NCBI GenBank assembly: GCA_951801995.1
Contig: CATOOY010000057.1
Location: forward strand, 1-6,626
Direction: 5' to 3'
DNA length: 6,626 bases
DNA from: an uncultured Erysipelotrichaceae bacterium
Lineage (GTDB): Bacteria; Bacillota_I; Bacilli_A; RF39; UBA660
Part shown: positions 1 to 5,972 of the stretch, piece by piece
Layout of the letters: every line of letters begins with the position of its first letter
How positions within the stretch are numbered: the stretch's first letter is position 1
Position numbers and translations under genes: made by a program
The notes under the pieces: model-generated
Told to the model about the DNA's origin: nothing
The model's input: the letters and a program-made list of their open reading frames with translations, nothing else
Databases searched by the model: none

Positions 1-100
1 TTTCTTTTGTTTTTACAACTTCACCTTTTATACTTGCTCCACATTTAGTGCAAAATGAAGCTGAATCCTCTAATTTTGTTCCGCATTTTTCACAATACAT
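1..100 (-). CDS. Zinc-ribbon domain protein, N-terminal fragment (runs off the left edge)
   Basis: Only the first 33 codons are inside the window; the frame is open to base 1. The protein begins MYCEKCGTKLEDSASFCTKC, a typical N-terminal zinc ribbon of the zinc_ribbon_2 type: two CxxC knuckles (C3/C6 and C17/C20), each followed by G, with an F before the second. Such ribbons bind one zinc structurally and usually precede a membrane segment or another domain that sets the function; that part is not visible, so no function is assigned. The ATG at 98-100 has a good ribosome binding site (AAGGGGA, GGGGA at 110-114, 9 nt spacing), and a TATAAT lies at 126-131. The gene has the same orientation as the phosphorelay unit upstream but is separated from it by a terminator, so it is probably its own transcript. 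The zinc ribbon itself is a confident call. Confidence 0.8.
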   Translation of the reverse strand, partial: MYCEKCGTKLEDSASFCTKCGASIKGEVVKTKE

Positions 101-125
101 AATATAAAGTCCCCTTTCTTTTTTT

Positions 126-131
126 ATTATA
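126..131 (-). promoter_or_regulatory. Candidate -10 element for the zinc-ribbon gene
   Basis: A perfect TATAAT on the minus strand lies 25 nt before the start codon of the zinc-ribbon gene and directly after the T-tract of the upstream terminator. The hexamer 17 nt further upstream (149-154, TAGAAA) is a poor -35 and lies inside the terminator stem. The -10 match alone is suggestive in DNA this AT-rich, but the location is right. Confidence 0.45.
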
Positions 132-132
132 C

Positions 133-157
133 AAAAAAAAGAATAGAATTTCTATCC
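133..157 (-). terminator. Rho-independent terminator of the histidine kinase/Hpt-REC unit
   Basis: Read on the minus strand, GGATAGA (151-157), loop AAT, and TCTATTC (141-147) form a 7-bp stem with one G-U pair, followed at once by eight T residues (133-140). It begins 2 nt after the stop codon of the Hpt-REC gene (160-162), the expected place for an intrinsic terminator. The stem is short and fairly AT-rich, but the U-tract is excellent. Confidence 0.75.
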
Positions 158-159
158 TT

Positions 160-924
160 TTAATGAAAATTTTCCATAGATGTTACTACTCTTTTGATAT
201 CTCTTTCGTTAAATGGCTTAGTAAGTACATCTACAATTGGATAAGCAAATGCTTTGTTGACTGTTTCTTTGGTGTCATCTCCTGTGATGATGGCTACTGG
301 GATTTTTGTAAATAATCCATTTTGTTTAAAATACTCTAAGACAGCAAATCCATTTACATTTGGCATATTTAAATCTAATAGCATACCAAATAGTTCTGTT
401 CCTATTCCTACAATATCTAAAGCTTCTTTCCCATCATTTGCTGTTAAAACTTCAAATTCATCATTAAATATTTTCGTCATGAGGTTACAAATAATATCTG
501 AATCATCTACTACTAAGATTTTTTTATCTTTTACTGTATTTATTTTTGTTTCTACTATTATTGGCTCTTTTCCTAAATACTCTGTTACAATGTTTACAAT
601 TCTATGTGCTTCTTTGATAAGTTCTTCGTAATTATCATAAACATATACTATATTATTTGCTTTACTTTGCATTTCATGATTATAAGAAAGTTCTGCTAAT
701 AAGGTAAAACCTAAATATTTAGAATCACTTTTTAAAGAGTGAACTAATATAGCATAGTTTGTCATATCAGATACTTCTTTATATTTTTCTATATTTTGCA
801 ACTTTTCTGTTACTGTATTTAAGAAGTCTACTAATGTTTCATTATAGGCATTCATATCTCCAAATAGTTCTAAAGCACTATTTACATTTATTCCATTTTG
901 TATTAAGAAATTTACATCTTTCAT
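160..924 (-). CDS. Hpt-REC phosphorelay protein without an output domain
   Basis: This 254-residue protein has an N-terminal histidine phosphotransfer (Hpt) domain at about residues 1-115 and a C-terminal receiver (REC) domain at about 134-252. The Hpt motif is VHSLKSDSKYLG, with H62 as the likely phosphorylated histidine and K65 conserved; the usual glycine after that Lys is Ser. The receiver has the acidic pair D140/D141, phospho-acceptor D184 in LLDLNMP, switch Thr T214 in IITG and K236 in LTKP, so it looks active. No DNA-binding, cyclase or other effector domain follows. It starts 28 nt after the hybrid kinase gene and almost certainly shares its transcript. The kinase receiver probably passes phosphate to H62 and from there to D184 or to a response regulator encoded elsewhere; that flow is inference. 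The ribosome binding site is modest (AGGA/GAAGAG just before the ATG). The domain call is firm, the biological output unknown. Confidence 0.87.
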   Translation of the reverse strand: MKDVNFLIQNGINVNSALELFGDMNAYNETLVDFLNTVTEKLQNIEKYKEVSDMTNYAILVHSLKSDSKYLGFTLLAELSYNHEMQSKANNIVYVYDNYEELIKEAHRIVNIVTEYLGKEPIIVETKINTVKDKKILVVDDSDIICNLMTKIFNDEFEVLTANDGKEALDIVGIGTELFGMLLDLNMPNVNGFAVLEYFKQNGLFTKIPVAIITGDDTKETVNKAFAYPIVDVLTKPFNERDIKRVVTSMENFH

Positions 925-952
925 CTCTTCACATCCTATTCTATTATTTTTA

Positions 953-2809
953 TTATACCATAGTTTTTTCTTCTGTACTTAAAAATTTACTTAAAACATT
1001 ATTTAATTCATTTTTATCAATTGGTTTTGACAAGTAATCGTCAAATCCAGCATTTATATATTTTTCGCGCATACCAGAGATGGCATTGGCTGTAAGGGCA
1101 ATACATGGGATTTTGAAGTTTTCTATTCCTTTTAAATAAGAAAGTGTTTCTATTCCACTCATTTTTGGCATCATGTCGTCTAATAAAATAAGATCATATT
1201 TATTTCCTTCTTTTATTTTTTCTATACAGGCAAAACCACTATCTACTTCTTCTACATTTATTCCTAGTGGTGTTAGAAGACGAGTTGCTACTTTTAAGTT
1301 TAATTTATTATCATCTACTACTAGGATTTTTTTGTTTTGGAAAGATGTGCTATCTACACTTTCTACTACTATTTCTTCTAAAGCATCTTTTGGAACAATC
1401 TTTTGGTCGATGGCTAGTGTAAATTTGCTTCCTTTGCCATATACACTTTGTACTACTATTTTTCCTTTCATTAAATCCATTAGTTTTTTGGTGATAGCTA
1501 GTCCTAGTCCTGTTCCTTCAATGGTTATATTTTTTTCTAAGTCGAATCTTTCAAATTTGGAAAATAATTGACTTATATTTTCATTTTTAATACCGATTCC
1601 ACTATCTTCAACTGATATGATAAGTCTACATATGTCGTTTTTGATAACTGTACTTACTTTCAATTCTATATATCCTTCTTTGGTGTATTTGGCAGCATTG
1701 GTAAGTAAATTTAAAACAACTTGTTTTACTCTTGTATGATCCCCATACAAGACAGGAGGAACTAGTTCATCATAATGTGTACGAAATTCTATTTGCTTAT
1801 CTCCTATTCTTGCTTTGGTAAGAGAAACTAATTCGTTATATACTTTTTTAAAACTATATTCTGTATTTACTATTTCTAGTTTTCCTGCTTCTATTTTGGA
1901 AATGTCTAAAATCCCATTTACAATTTCCAGTAAGCTAGAAGAGGCAGATATGATGTCTTCTACTTCTTCTATCGCTTCTTCTGGTAAATTTTCTTCTTTT
2001 AAGGCTTGACTAAATCCTACTATAGCATTTAATGGGGTTCTTATTTCATGACTCATATTTGATAAGAATTCAGATTTTGCGTTATTTGCTTTATCTGCTT
2101 GGTCTCTTGCAATATTAAGCTGTTCTATCATTTTCATATCTGGGTTTTCTATAGTGAAGTATGTTAAAACGGTGATAAAGGAAGCTGCTGATGTTACTAA
2201 TAAAATTTGTGGAAATAATCCTTGTATCACTGCACTTGTTCCTGCAAGTATTACAAACGAAAATACAGGTAAATATTTTTTATCTTTTAAACTTTTAGCA
2301 TTTGTCCATAAGCAAATGGTCCAAATGATTAAACAAATAAAAGTAGTTGCATAACTTGTAATAGCACTCGGACCATAAGTATACATACTTTTCCCATCAC
2401 TCCATACGTGTAGTGGGAAAAGAAAAATAAGGATTCCAACTATAGAAAAAGTGCCTAAAAAATAAAAAAACACTTTTTTGAAATATCCCATATTTTTATT
2501 TTTCCAAATAACAGTATTTCCCATATTTTTCTTTGAAGAAATTACAAAAATATAATAGGTAAAACAAAATACCCACAAAAGTAATATTACTAAATAAAAT
2601 TTAGTAAAAAAATTGGTTATAGGTAATGTTGGCTCTTTTATACCTAAATATACACTAATCATATCTACTATTTGATTGATAAAATTAATGATTAATAATG
2701 ATACATAAATACGATTTTCTAAGGTATCTAATTTCTTTTTACCAAAATAGACAAAAAGTATTAATCCAACATAAAATAAACTTAATATTTGGAATGATAA
2801 ACTATTCAT
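953..2809 (-). CDS. Seven-TM hybrid sensor histidine kinase (7TM-HisKA-HATPase_c-REC)
   Basis: This 618-residue membrane kinase begins with about seven hydrophobic segments (near residues 6-22, 34-55, 68-91, 112-133, 150-168, 181-198 and 200-220), which form the sensor; the signal is unknown. A short helical linker (about 223-247) leads to HisKA with the H box NMSHEIRTPLNAI, phosphorylated histidine H254. The ATPase domain shows the N box around N367/N371, the G1 motif DSGIGI (D402) and the G2 motif GTGLGL (432-437). The C-terminal receiver (about 493-612) has D499/D500, phospho-acceptor D544 in LLDDMMP, T573 and K595. All catalytic residues are present, so this should be an active hybrid kinase that passes phosphate internally to D544 and then to an Hpt, presumably the one encoded 28 nt downstream. 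The start is supported by AAAGGAG 8 nt upstream of the ATG and by an extended -10 before it. There is no extracytoplasmic sensor domain, so the signal is likely within the membrane or a small ligand. Confidence 0.93.
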   Translation of the reverse strand: MNSLSFQILSLFYVGLILFVYFGKKKLDTLENRIYVSLLIINFINQIVDMISVYLGIKEPTLPITNFFTKFYLVILLLWVFCFTYYIFVISSKKNMGNTVIWKNKNMGYFKKVFFYFLGTFSIVGILIFLFPLHVWSDGKSMYTYGPSAITSYATTFICLIIWTICLWTNAKSLKDKKYLPVFSFVILAGTSAVIQGLFPQILLVTSAASFITVLTYFTIENPDMKMIEQLNIARDQADKANNAKSEFLSNMSHEIRTPLNAIVGFSQALKEENLPEEAIEEVEDIISASSSLLEIVNGILDISKIEAGKLEIVNTEYSFKKVYNELVSLTKARIGDKQIEFRTHYDELVPPVLYGDHTRVKQVVLNLLTNAAKYTKEGYIELKVSTVIKNDICRLIISVEDSGIGIKNENISQLFSKFERFDLEKNITIEGTGLGLAITKKLMDLMKGKIVVQSVYGKGSKFTLAIDQKIVPKDALEEIVVESVDSTSFQNKKILVVDDNKLNLKVATRLLTPLGINVEEVDSGFACIEKIKEGNKYDLILLDDMMPKMSGIETLSYLKGIENFKIPCIALTANAISGMREKYINAGFDDYLSKPIDKNELNNVLSKFLSTEEKTMV

Positions 2810-2836
2810 ATGAAAAACTCCTTTACTATTTTATTT

Positions 2837-2845
2837 ATTATATCA
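2837..2845 (-). promoter_or_regulatory. Extended -10 promoter of the histidine kinase/Hpt-REC unit
   Basis: The minus strand carries TGATATAAT (perfect TATAAT at 2837-2842 with the TG of an extended -10 at 2844-2845), about 28 nt before the kinase start codon. The -35 position (2860-2865, TTTCTA, 17-nt spacer) is poor. An extended -10 with a weak -35 is typical of promoters that work without a good -35 or need an activator. Confidence 0.6.
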
Positions 2846-2847
2846 TG

Positions 2848-2865
2848 TTTCTAATAAAATAGAAA
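2848..2865. repeat. Inverted repeat overlapping the kinase promoter -35 region
   Basis: TTTCTA (2848-2853) and TAGAAA (2860-2865) form a perfect 6-bp inverted repeat with a 6-nt A/T spacer, covering the -35 hexamer and most of the promoter spacer. This is where a regulator could bind, but short A/T palindromes arise easily by chance in such DNA. Confidence 0.3.
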
Positions 2866-2880
2866 TTCCCTTATCTTATC

Positions 2881-2913
2881 AAAAAAAACATATACCATTT
2901 TGTATATATTTTT
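2881..2913 (-). terminator. Rho-independent terminator after the phospholipase-family gene
   Basis: On the minus strand GTATAT... is read as ATATAC (2902-2907), a 6-nt loop and GTATAT (2890-2895), a 6-bp stem extended by A:T pairs beyond one mismatch (2884-2888 with 2909-2913), followed by a run of T (2881-2888). It overlaps the stop codon of the upstream gene (2912-2914). The stem is A/T-rich, but the position and T-run fit a terminator that separates this unit from the kinase unit. Confidence 0.6.
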
Positions 2914-3904
2914 AAAATAAAGTTGGCATTTTATTCCATTCTTTTTTTATTAATATTTTTGCATCTTGTTTGCAGGATAGTCCTGTTACAGAATTTATAT
3001 CAGGTATAAGGTGATATATATCATCTTTATGTATTTTTCCTTTTATACATAATTTTTCTAATTCATCTACTATATATGCTCCTTTTGAAAGGGCATTTAA
3101 GTATAAATCAAAGAAAGAGGCATGTGAATTATTTGAAGGATCATATGGATTTATCCATAGTTCTCTTCTGTCATTTAAAAAAGGCAAAACTAGGTTTTCT
3201 TCTCTATGGTATGAAAAAGAAGCAGCTCCATGTACAAGGGGATCTATTTTATTTAATATTTGTTTTTTGATTCCAAATCTATCATATTTCATCCATTTCA
3301 TGAATGTTTTTAATTGATAAAGTGCTGCTTTATACATATCTCCCCCTTGTTTTATTTGATAGGTTTTCCAAATGCTTTCATTTAATGTTTCTACAAGTGA
3401 AGAAGATATTGTTTTTATTTTAAAATCTTCATATACTTTATATGTTTTTGGGTTTTTCCCTTCTAGATATTTCATCATATAAATATCTATTAGGTTTTCT
3501 ACACAACCATGCCCCCATGTTTTTAAATTTTTATCTGGTGTATGGTCCCCTGTATAATAGATAATTAATGGATGAATATATGCATCTAAAAGATGATGCA
3601 TTATGTATCCAGCGCCTATAAATAAGCGAATGATTTCCTCTTCTAGTGCTCCACTATTTTCAGCACATTTTAAATAAGTATAAACAAATTCTTGAAATTT
3701 ATTTTCTTGCATTAAGACAGACATTGCTATGTTTTGTTTTAATTTGACTTTTCCTAATTTATTAAAATTATAGTATATAAGCAGATCATGTCCTTGTACA
3801 AAGGTATTATACTTATCATAATTCGGAAATTGGCTTAGGGTGAAAGGACTTATTTTTCTTTTTAACTGTTTATAAAAAATATCATGTGTTTTAGGTCCTG
3901 GCAT
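2912..3904 (-). CDS. Zinc-dependent phospholipase C family protein
   Basis: This 330-residue protein resembles the zinc-dependent phospholipase C (Zn_dep_PLPC, PF00882-like) superfamily in its N-terminal half. It starts MPGPKTHDIF (H7, D8), followed by QGHD (H39, D40), HHLLDAYIHP (H103, H104, D107, H111) and WGHGCVENLID (H132, E136), the spaced His/Asp/Glu pattern that binds the tri-zinc centre in this fold. Classical members such as clostridial alpha-toxin are secreted and hydrolyse phosphatidylcholine; this one has no signal peptide, so it is probably cytoplasmic and its substrate is unknown. The C-terminal part (about 180-330) has no motif I recognise. The start is fixed by AGGAGG at 3911-3916 with 6 nt spacing. 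It is the last gene of a three-gene unit, 31 nt after the papain-fold gene, and ends at a terminator. The family call is fairly firm; lipase activity is only inferred. Confidence 0.78.
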   Translation of the reverse strand: MPGPKTHDIFYKQLKRKISPFTLSQFPNYDKYNTFVQGHDLLIYYNFNKLGKVKLKQNIAMSVLMQENKFQEFVYTYLKCAENSGALEEEIIRLFIGAGYIMHHLLDAYIHPLIIYYTGDHTPDKNLKTWGHGCVENLIDIYMMKYLEGKNPKTYKVYEDFKIKTISSSLVETLNESIWKTYQIKQGGDMYKAALYQLKTFMKWMKYDRFGIKKQILNKIDPLVHGAASFSYHREENLVLPFLNDRRELWINPYDPSNNSHASFFDLYLNALSKGAYIVDELEKLCIKGKIHKDDIYHLIPDINSVTGLSCKQDAKILIKKEWNKMPTLF

Positions 3905-3935
3905 CTTATTCCTCCTATGTATAAAATTTTTCTTT

Positions 3936-4550
3936 TTATTTTCTCATTACTTTGACTTTTTTGGTATCTTCTTTTAAATATTCTTGCAAGTACTCTCCAA
4001 CAGAGCCTTCATAAATAATTTGTGAAAGCAAAGCTTCATAAAAATCAAATGGTCGAACATTATAAGCTTTTTTATTTGGAAAAAGGTCTATTCCACTTTC
4101 TTTTAAAACGGTAGCTACCCATTGTGAACAAAAAAAATGGTTTGGCACTTCTACTCCTCTTCCACAAAGGAGCATATTTAAAAGTCCCAAAAAGTTAAAT
4201 CCATATATTTCTTTTTGTGAATAATACTTTTCCATTATTTGCGCGATTTTTCTATACTCTTCTTTTTCTACTTGCATTTGCATAATAGCAATTTGGTTCT
4301 CAAAGGGATTTATTGCAAATAATCCTTTTCGTATATCTTCTTTAATAAGTCCTGAATGAAAAGGATTCTTTATTTCTTTTCGAGCAAAAGACATCATATT
4401 ATTTAATTTATCATCTCTAGAAAGTGATACATGTGAATATTGATCTCCTTTATATCGATTGTAAAATTTTAATGTGGCTCTTGCCTGAATTAGTTTTCCT
4501 GGAAGGGTATGTGTATAGCTTGCAACTACATAAATATTTTGATTTTCCAT
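3936..4550 (-). CDS. Permuted papain-fold cysteine hydrolase (YiiX/NlpC-P60-like)
   Basis: This 204-residue protein fits the circularly permuted NlpC/P60 (papain-like) group, in which the catalytic histidine precedes the cysteine. The His block is YSHVSLSRDD (H40), followed by MMSFARKEIKNPF, a stretch typical of Firmicutes members of this family; the Cys block is HFFCSQWVATVL (C141), and RPFDFYEAL follows near the C-terminus. Related enzymes act as amidases, peptidases or acyltransferases on peptidoglycan, lipids or isopeptides, and this sequence does not say which. There is no signal peptide or clear membrane helix, suggesting a cytoplasmic location. The start has a very strong ribosome binding site (AGGAGGG, 4554-4560). 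It lies 18 nt after the repeat-protein gene and 31 nt before the phospholipase-family gene, so it is the middle gene of an operon. The fold assignment rests on motif recognition from memory. Confidence 0.72.
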   Translation of the reverse strand: MENQNIYVVASYTHTLPGKLIQARATLKFYNRYKGDQYSHVSLSRDDKLNNMMSFARKEIKNPFHSGLIKEDIRKGLFAINPFENQIAIMQMQVEKEEYRKIAQIMEKYYSQKEIYGFNFLGLLNMLLCGRGVEVPNHFFCSQWVATVLKESGIDLFPNKKAYNVRPFDFYEALLSQIIYEGSVGEYLQEYLKEDTKKVKVMRK

Positions 4551-4568
4551 GCGCCCTCCTTTTTTGCT

Positions 4569-5192
4569 TTATTTTTTTCTTTGTTTTGTCCTTTTTAAAA
4601 GTTCTGGTAAGCAACTCGCTTTTATTTCACCATTTGCCCAATAAATCGTTCCACCAATAAACTTACAATTTTCTAGATTGGTTAAATCTTTTACATTTTT
4701 TATATGTACATCCCCTACAATATATTCTAATGATGAGGGAAGTGTTTCTTGTGCTGTAAAGAAGTCTCCTCCTACAAATTTCAAGTTTGATAAATCTTTT
4801 TCATAAGCTTTTATATTTAAACTTCCCCATACTAATTCTACAGATTCTATGCTTTCTTTTGCAATCGATGCACTATAGCAAAGATCACCTGTTACATATT
4901 TAGCATACTTATTCTTGGCAAATCCATCTTCCTCATATATGATATCATCTTTACTACATCTTGTTGCTTTTTGTATTATACTAGCAATTTGTCTATTTTC
5001 AATAGATTTTTTGGTTTGGAAAAGTACAAATTGTCTAACTAAATTCCATGCCATTATTGACTTTTGTACAATTGTTTTTGCTTCATCTATTTGTGTAAAA
5101 AGACCATACGAATTTTCTAAAATCTGTGTAGAAGAGGGAATTCCTTCTCTTTCTTTTAAATAACATAACTCTTTATAAATATCTCTTCCCAT
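4569..5192 (-). CDS. Hypothetical protein with C-terminal leucine-rich/solenoid-like repeats
   Basis: I do not recognise a named family. With the start chosen here it has 207 residues. Residues 1-95 look mainly helical and charged. Residues about 98-190 fall into five imperfect units of 18-20 residues around a pattern L-x-x-[VI]-x-G-x-[hydrophobic]: KYVTGDLCY, VELVWGSLNI, LKFVGGDFF, LEYIVGDVHI and CKFIGGTIYW. Units with 'LPSSL' or 'LTNL' between strands resemble leucine-rich-repeat beta-solenoids, which usually bind proteins. A short basic tail (KRTKQRKK) ends the protein. There is no signal peptide. The frame stays open upstream to an ATG at 5262-5264, but that ATG lies inside the promoter; the ATG at 5190-5192 has GGAGG 7 nt upstream. 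It is the first gene of the unit with the papain-fold and phospholipase-family genes, so it may be their partner or recognition subunit; that is inference. Confidence 0.75.
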   Translation of the reverse strand: MGRDIYKELCYLKEREGIPSSTQILENSYGLFTQIDEAKTIVQKSIMAWNLVRQFVLFQTKKSIENRQIASIIQKATRCSKDDIIYEEDGFAKNKYAKYVTGDLCYSASIAKESIESVELVWGSLNIKAYEKDLSNLKFVGGDFFTAQETLPSSLEYIVGDVHIKNVKDLTNLENCKFIGGTIYWANGEIKASCLPELLKRTKQRKK

Positions 5193-5199
5193 AATTTTT

Positions 5200-5204
5200 C
5201 CTCC
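5200..5204 (-). promoter_or_regulatory. Ribosome binding site that sets the start of the repeat-protein gene
   Basis: GGAGG stands 7 nt before the ATG at 5190-5192 and downstream of the promoter, so this start rather than the upstream in-frame ATG at 5262-5264 is used. Confidence 0.8.
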
Positions 5205-5254
5205 ATTTACTTTGCGTAAAAATAGATTTACTAATTTTTCAACAATATGTATAT

Positions 5255-5282
5255 ATGATATCATTTTTTATAGATATGTCAA
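5255..5282 (-). promoter_or_regulatory. Sigma-A promoter of the three-gene hydrolase unit
   Basis: On the minus strand a perfect TTGACA (5277-5282), a 16-nt spacer and TATCAT (5255-5260) preceded by TG (extended -10) form a strong vegetative promoter. Transcription would start near 5248, giving an untranslated leader of about 55 nt before the repeat-protein gene. A/T-rich sequence upstream of the -35 could act as an UP element. Confidence 0.75.
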
Positions 5283-5350
5283 GCAAATTTTGATTTTAAA
5301 AAAGCTTATTTTCTTTTTCCTATTTTAAAAATTACTGTTTAACATACCTT

Positions 5351-5381
5351 AAAAAAACATATAGTTTCTCCTATATGTTTT
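5351..5381 (-). terminator. Rho-independent terminator after rpmA
   Basis: An 11-bp perfect stem (5371-5381 with 5354-5364) with a 6-nt loop is followed on the minus strand by a run of T that begins in the stem foot and extends to 5351. The stem begins within the rpmA stop codon (5380-5382). This ends the rplU-prp-rpmA unit and explains why no obg or spo0B follows directly. Confidence 0.9.
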
Positions 5382-5667
5382 ATTTTTCTTCGTATACACT
5401 TGCTTGTTTTTTATCTTTTCCGACTCTTTCAAATTTAACATAACCAGATATTTTAGCATAAAGTGTATCATCACTACCTATGCCTACATTTTTACCTGGA
5501 TAAATTTTGGTTCCTCTTTGACGGTAAATAATAGAACCACCTGTTACAAATTCTCCATCTGCAGCTTTTGCACCAAGTCTTTTTGATTCTGAATCACGGC
5601 CGTTTTTTGTAGAACCTTGTCCTTTTTTATGAGCGAATAACTGTAACTGTAATTTCAAAAGATTCAT
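5380..5667 (-). CDS. rpmA: 50S ribosomal protein L27, with cleavable N-terminal extension
   Basis: This 95-residue protein is bacterial L27, a large-subunit protein whose N-terminus reaches into the peptidyl transferase centre. Hallmarks are KKGQGSTKNGRDSESKRLG, GGSIIYRQRGTK and YAKISGYVKFER. As in other Firmicutes it carries a short extension (MNLLKLQLQLF) that must be removed by Prp to expose the functional N-terminus; the expected cut is F11|A12, leaving AHKKGQGS. The usual site is LQFF|A, and here it reads LQLF|A. The start has AGGAGG at 5675-5680, located inside the end of prp, and the gene overlaps prp by 4 nt (ATGA). It is the last gene before a strong terminator. Confidence 0.97.
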   Translation of the reverse strand: MNLLKLQLQLFAHKKGQGSTKNGRDSESKRLGAKAADGEFVTGGSIIYRQRGTKIYPGKNVGIGSDDTLYAKISGYVKFERVGKDKKQASVYEEK

Positions 5668-5972
5668 AAAGGCACCTCCTCTATTTTTATATTTTTTTTA
5701 TATGTTTCTTCTAGTTCTTTTAATAAATCTATCATATTTTCCAATAAGATTATTGTTATTTTCTCTTCTTTTAAAACTTCTATTCTTATAAAGCCTTCTT
5801 TTGCTTCATAGGAAATAGCTTCTTGATTTAGTTTTAAAATAGCATTTATAGTTGTTGTTACGATAGAACTAACACCGGCACAAACGATATCCTTTCCTTT
5901 TATGTTATACATGGCATGACCACTTATTTTTATTTCTTGGAAAGGACTTCCTTTTATATATACCTTAATCAT
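5664..5972 (-). CDS. prp: Ribosomal-processing cysteine protease Prp (YsxB)
   Basis: This 102-residue protein is the cysteine protease that trims the N-terminal extension of L27 in Firmicutes and relatives. The catalytic dyad is visible: H19 in SGHA and C31 in DIVCAGVSSI, both signature motifs of the family, and the length is usual for it. The start codon overlaps the rplU stop by one base (TAATG), and the stop overlaps the rpmA start by four, so it sits between the two ribosomal genes in the conserved order. No Shine-Dalgarno sequence is visible before its ATG; the preceding 30 nt are nearly pure A/T. Translation is therefore probably coupled to rplU, which would keep the protease below its substrate in amount. 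Confidence 0.95.
   Translation of the reverse strand: MIKVYIKGSPFQEIKISGHAMYNIKGKDIVCAGVSSIVTTTINAILKLNQEAISYEAKEGFIRIEVLKEEKITIILLENMIDLLKELEETYKKNIKIEEVPL

Noticed and set aside
254..631. Plus-strand open frame of 125 codons opposite the Hpt-REC gene
   Set aside because: It is antisense to a gene with clear domains, has a low-complexity Ser/Phe-rich product, and no convincing ribosome binding site or promoter.
1173..1571. Plus-strand open frame of 132 codons opposite the histidine kinase
   Set aside because: It is the antisense shadow of conserved receiver and ATPase motifs; the product is Ser/Phe/Leu-rich with no domain.
5193..5264. Upstream ATG for the repeat-protein gene at 5262-5264
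   Set aside because: That ATG lies between the -35 and -10 of the promoter, upstream of the transcription start, and has no ribosome binding site.
5351..5390. Bidirectional use of the rpmA terminator
   Set aside because: The plus strand also has T-rich sequence after the stem, but no plus-strand gene runs toward it.
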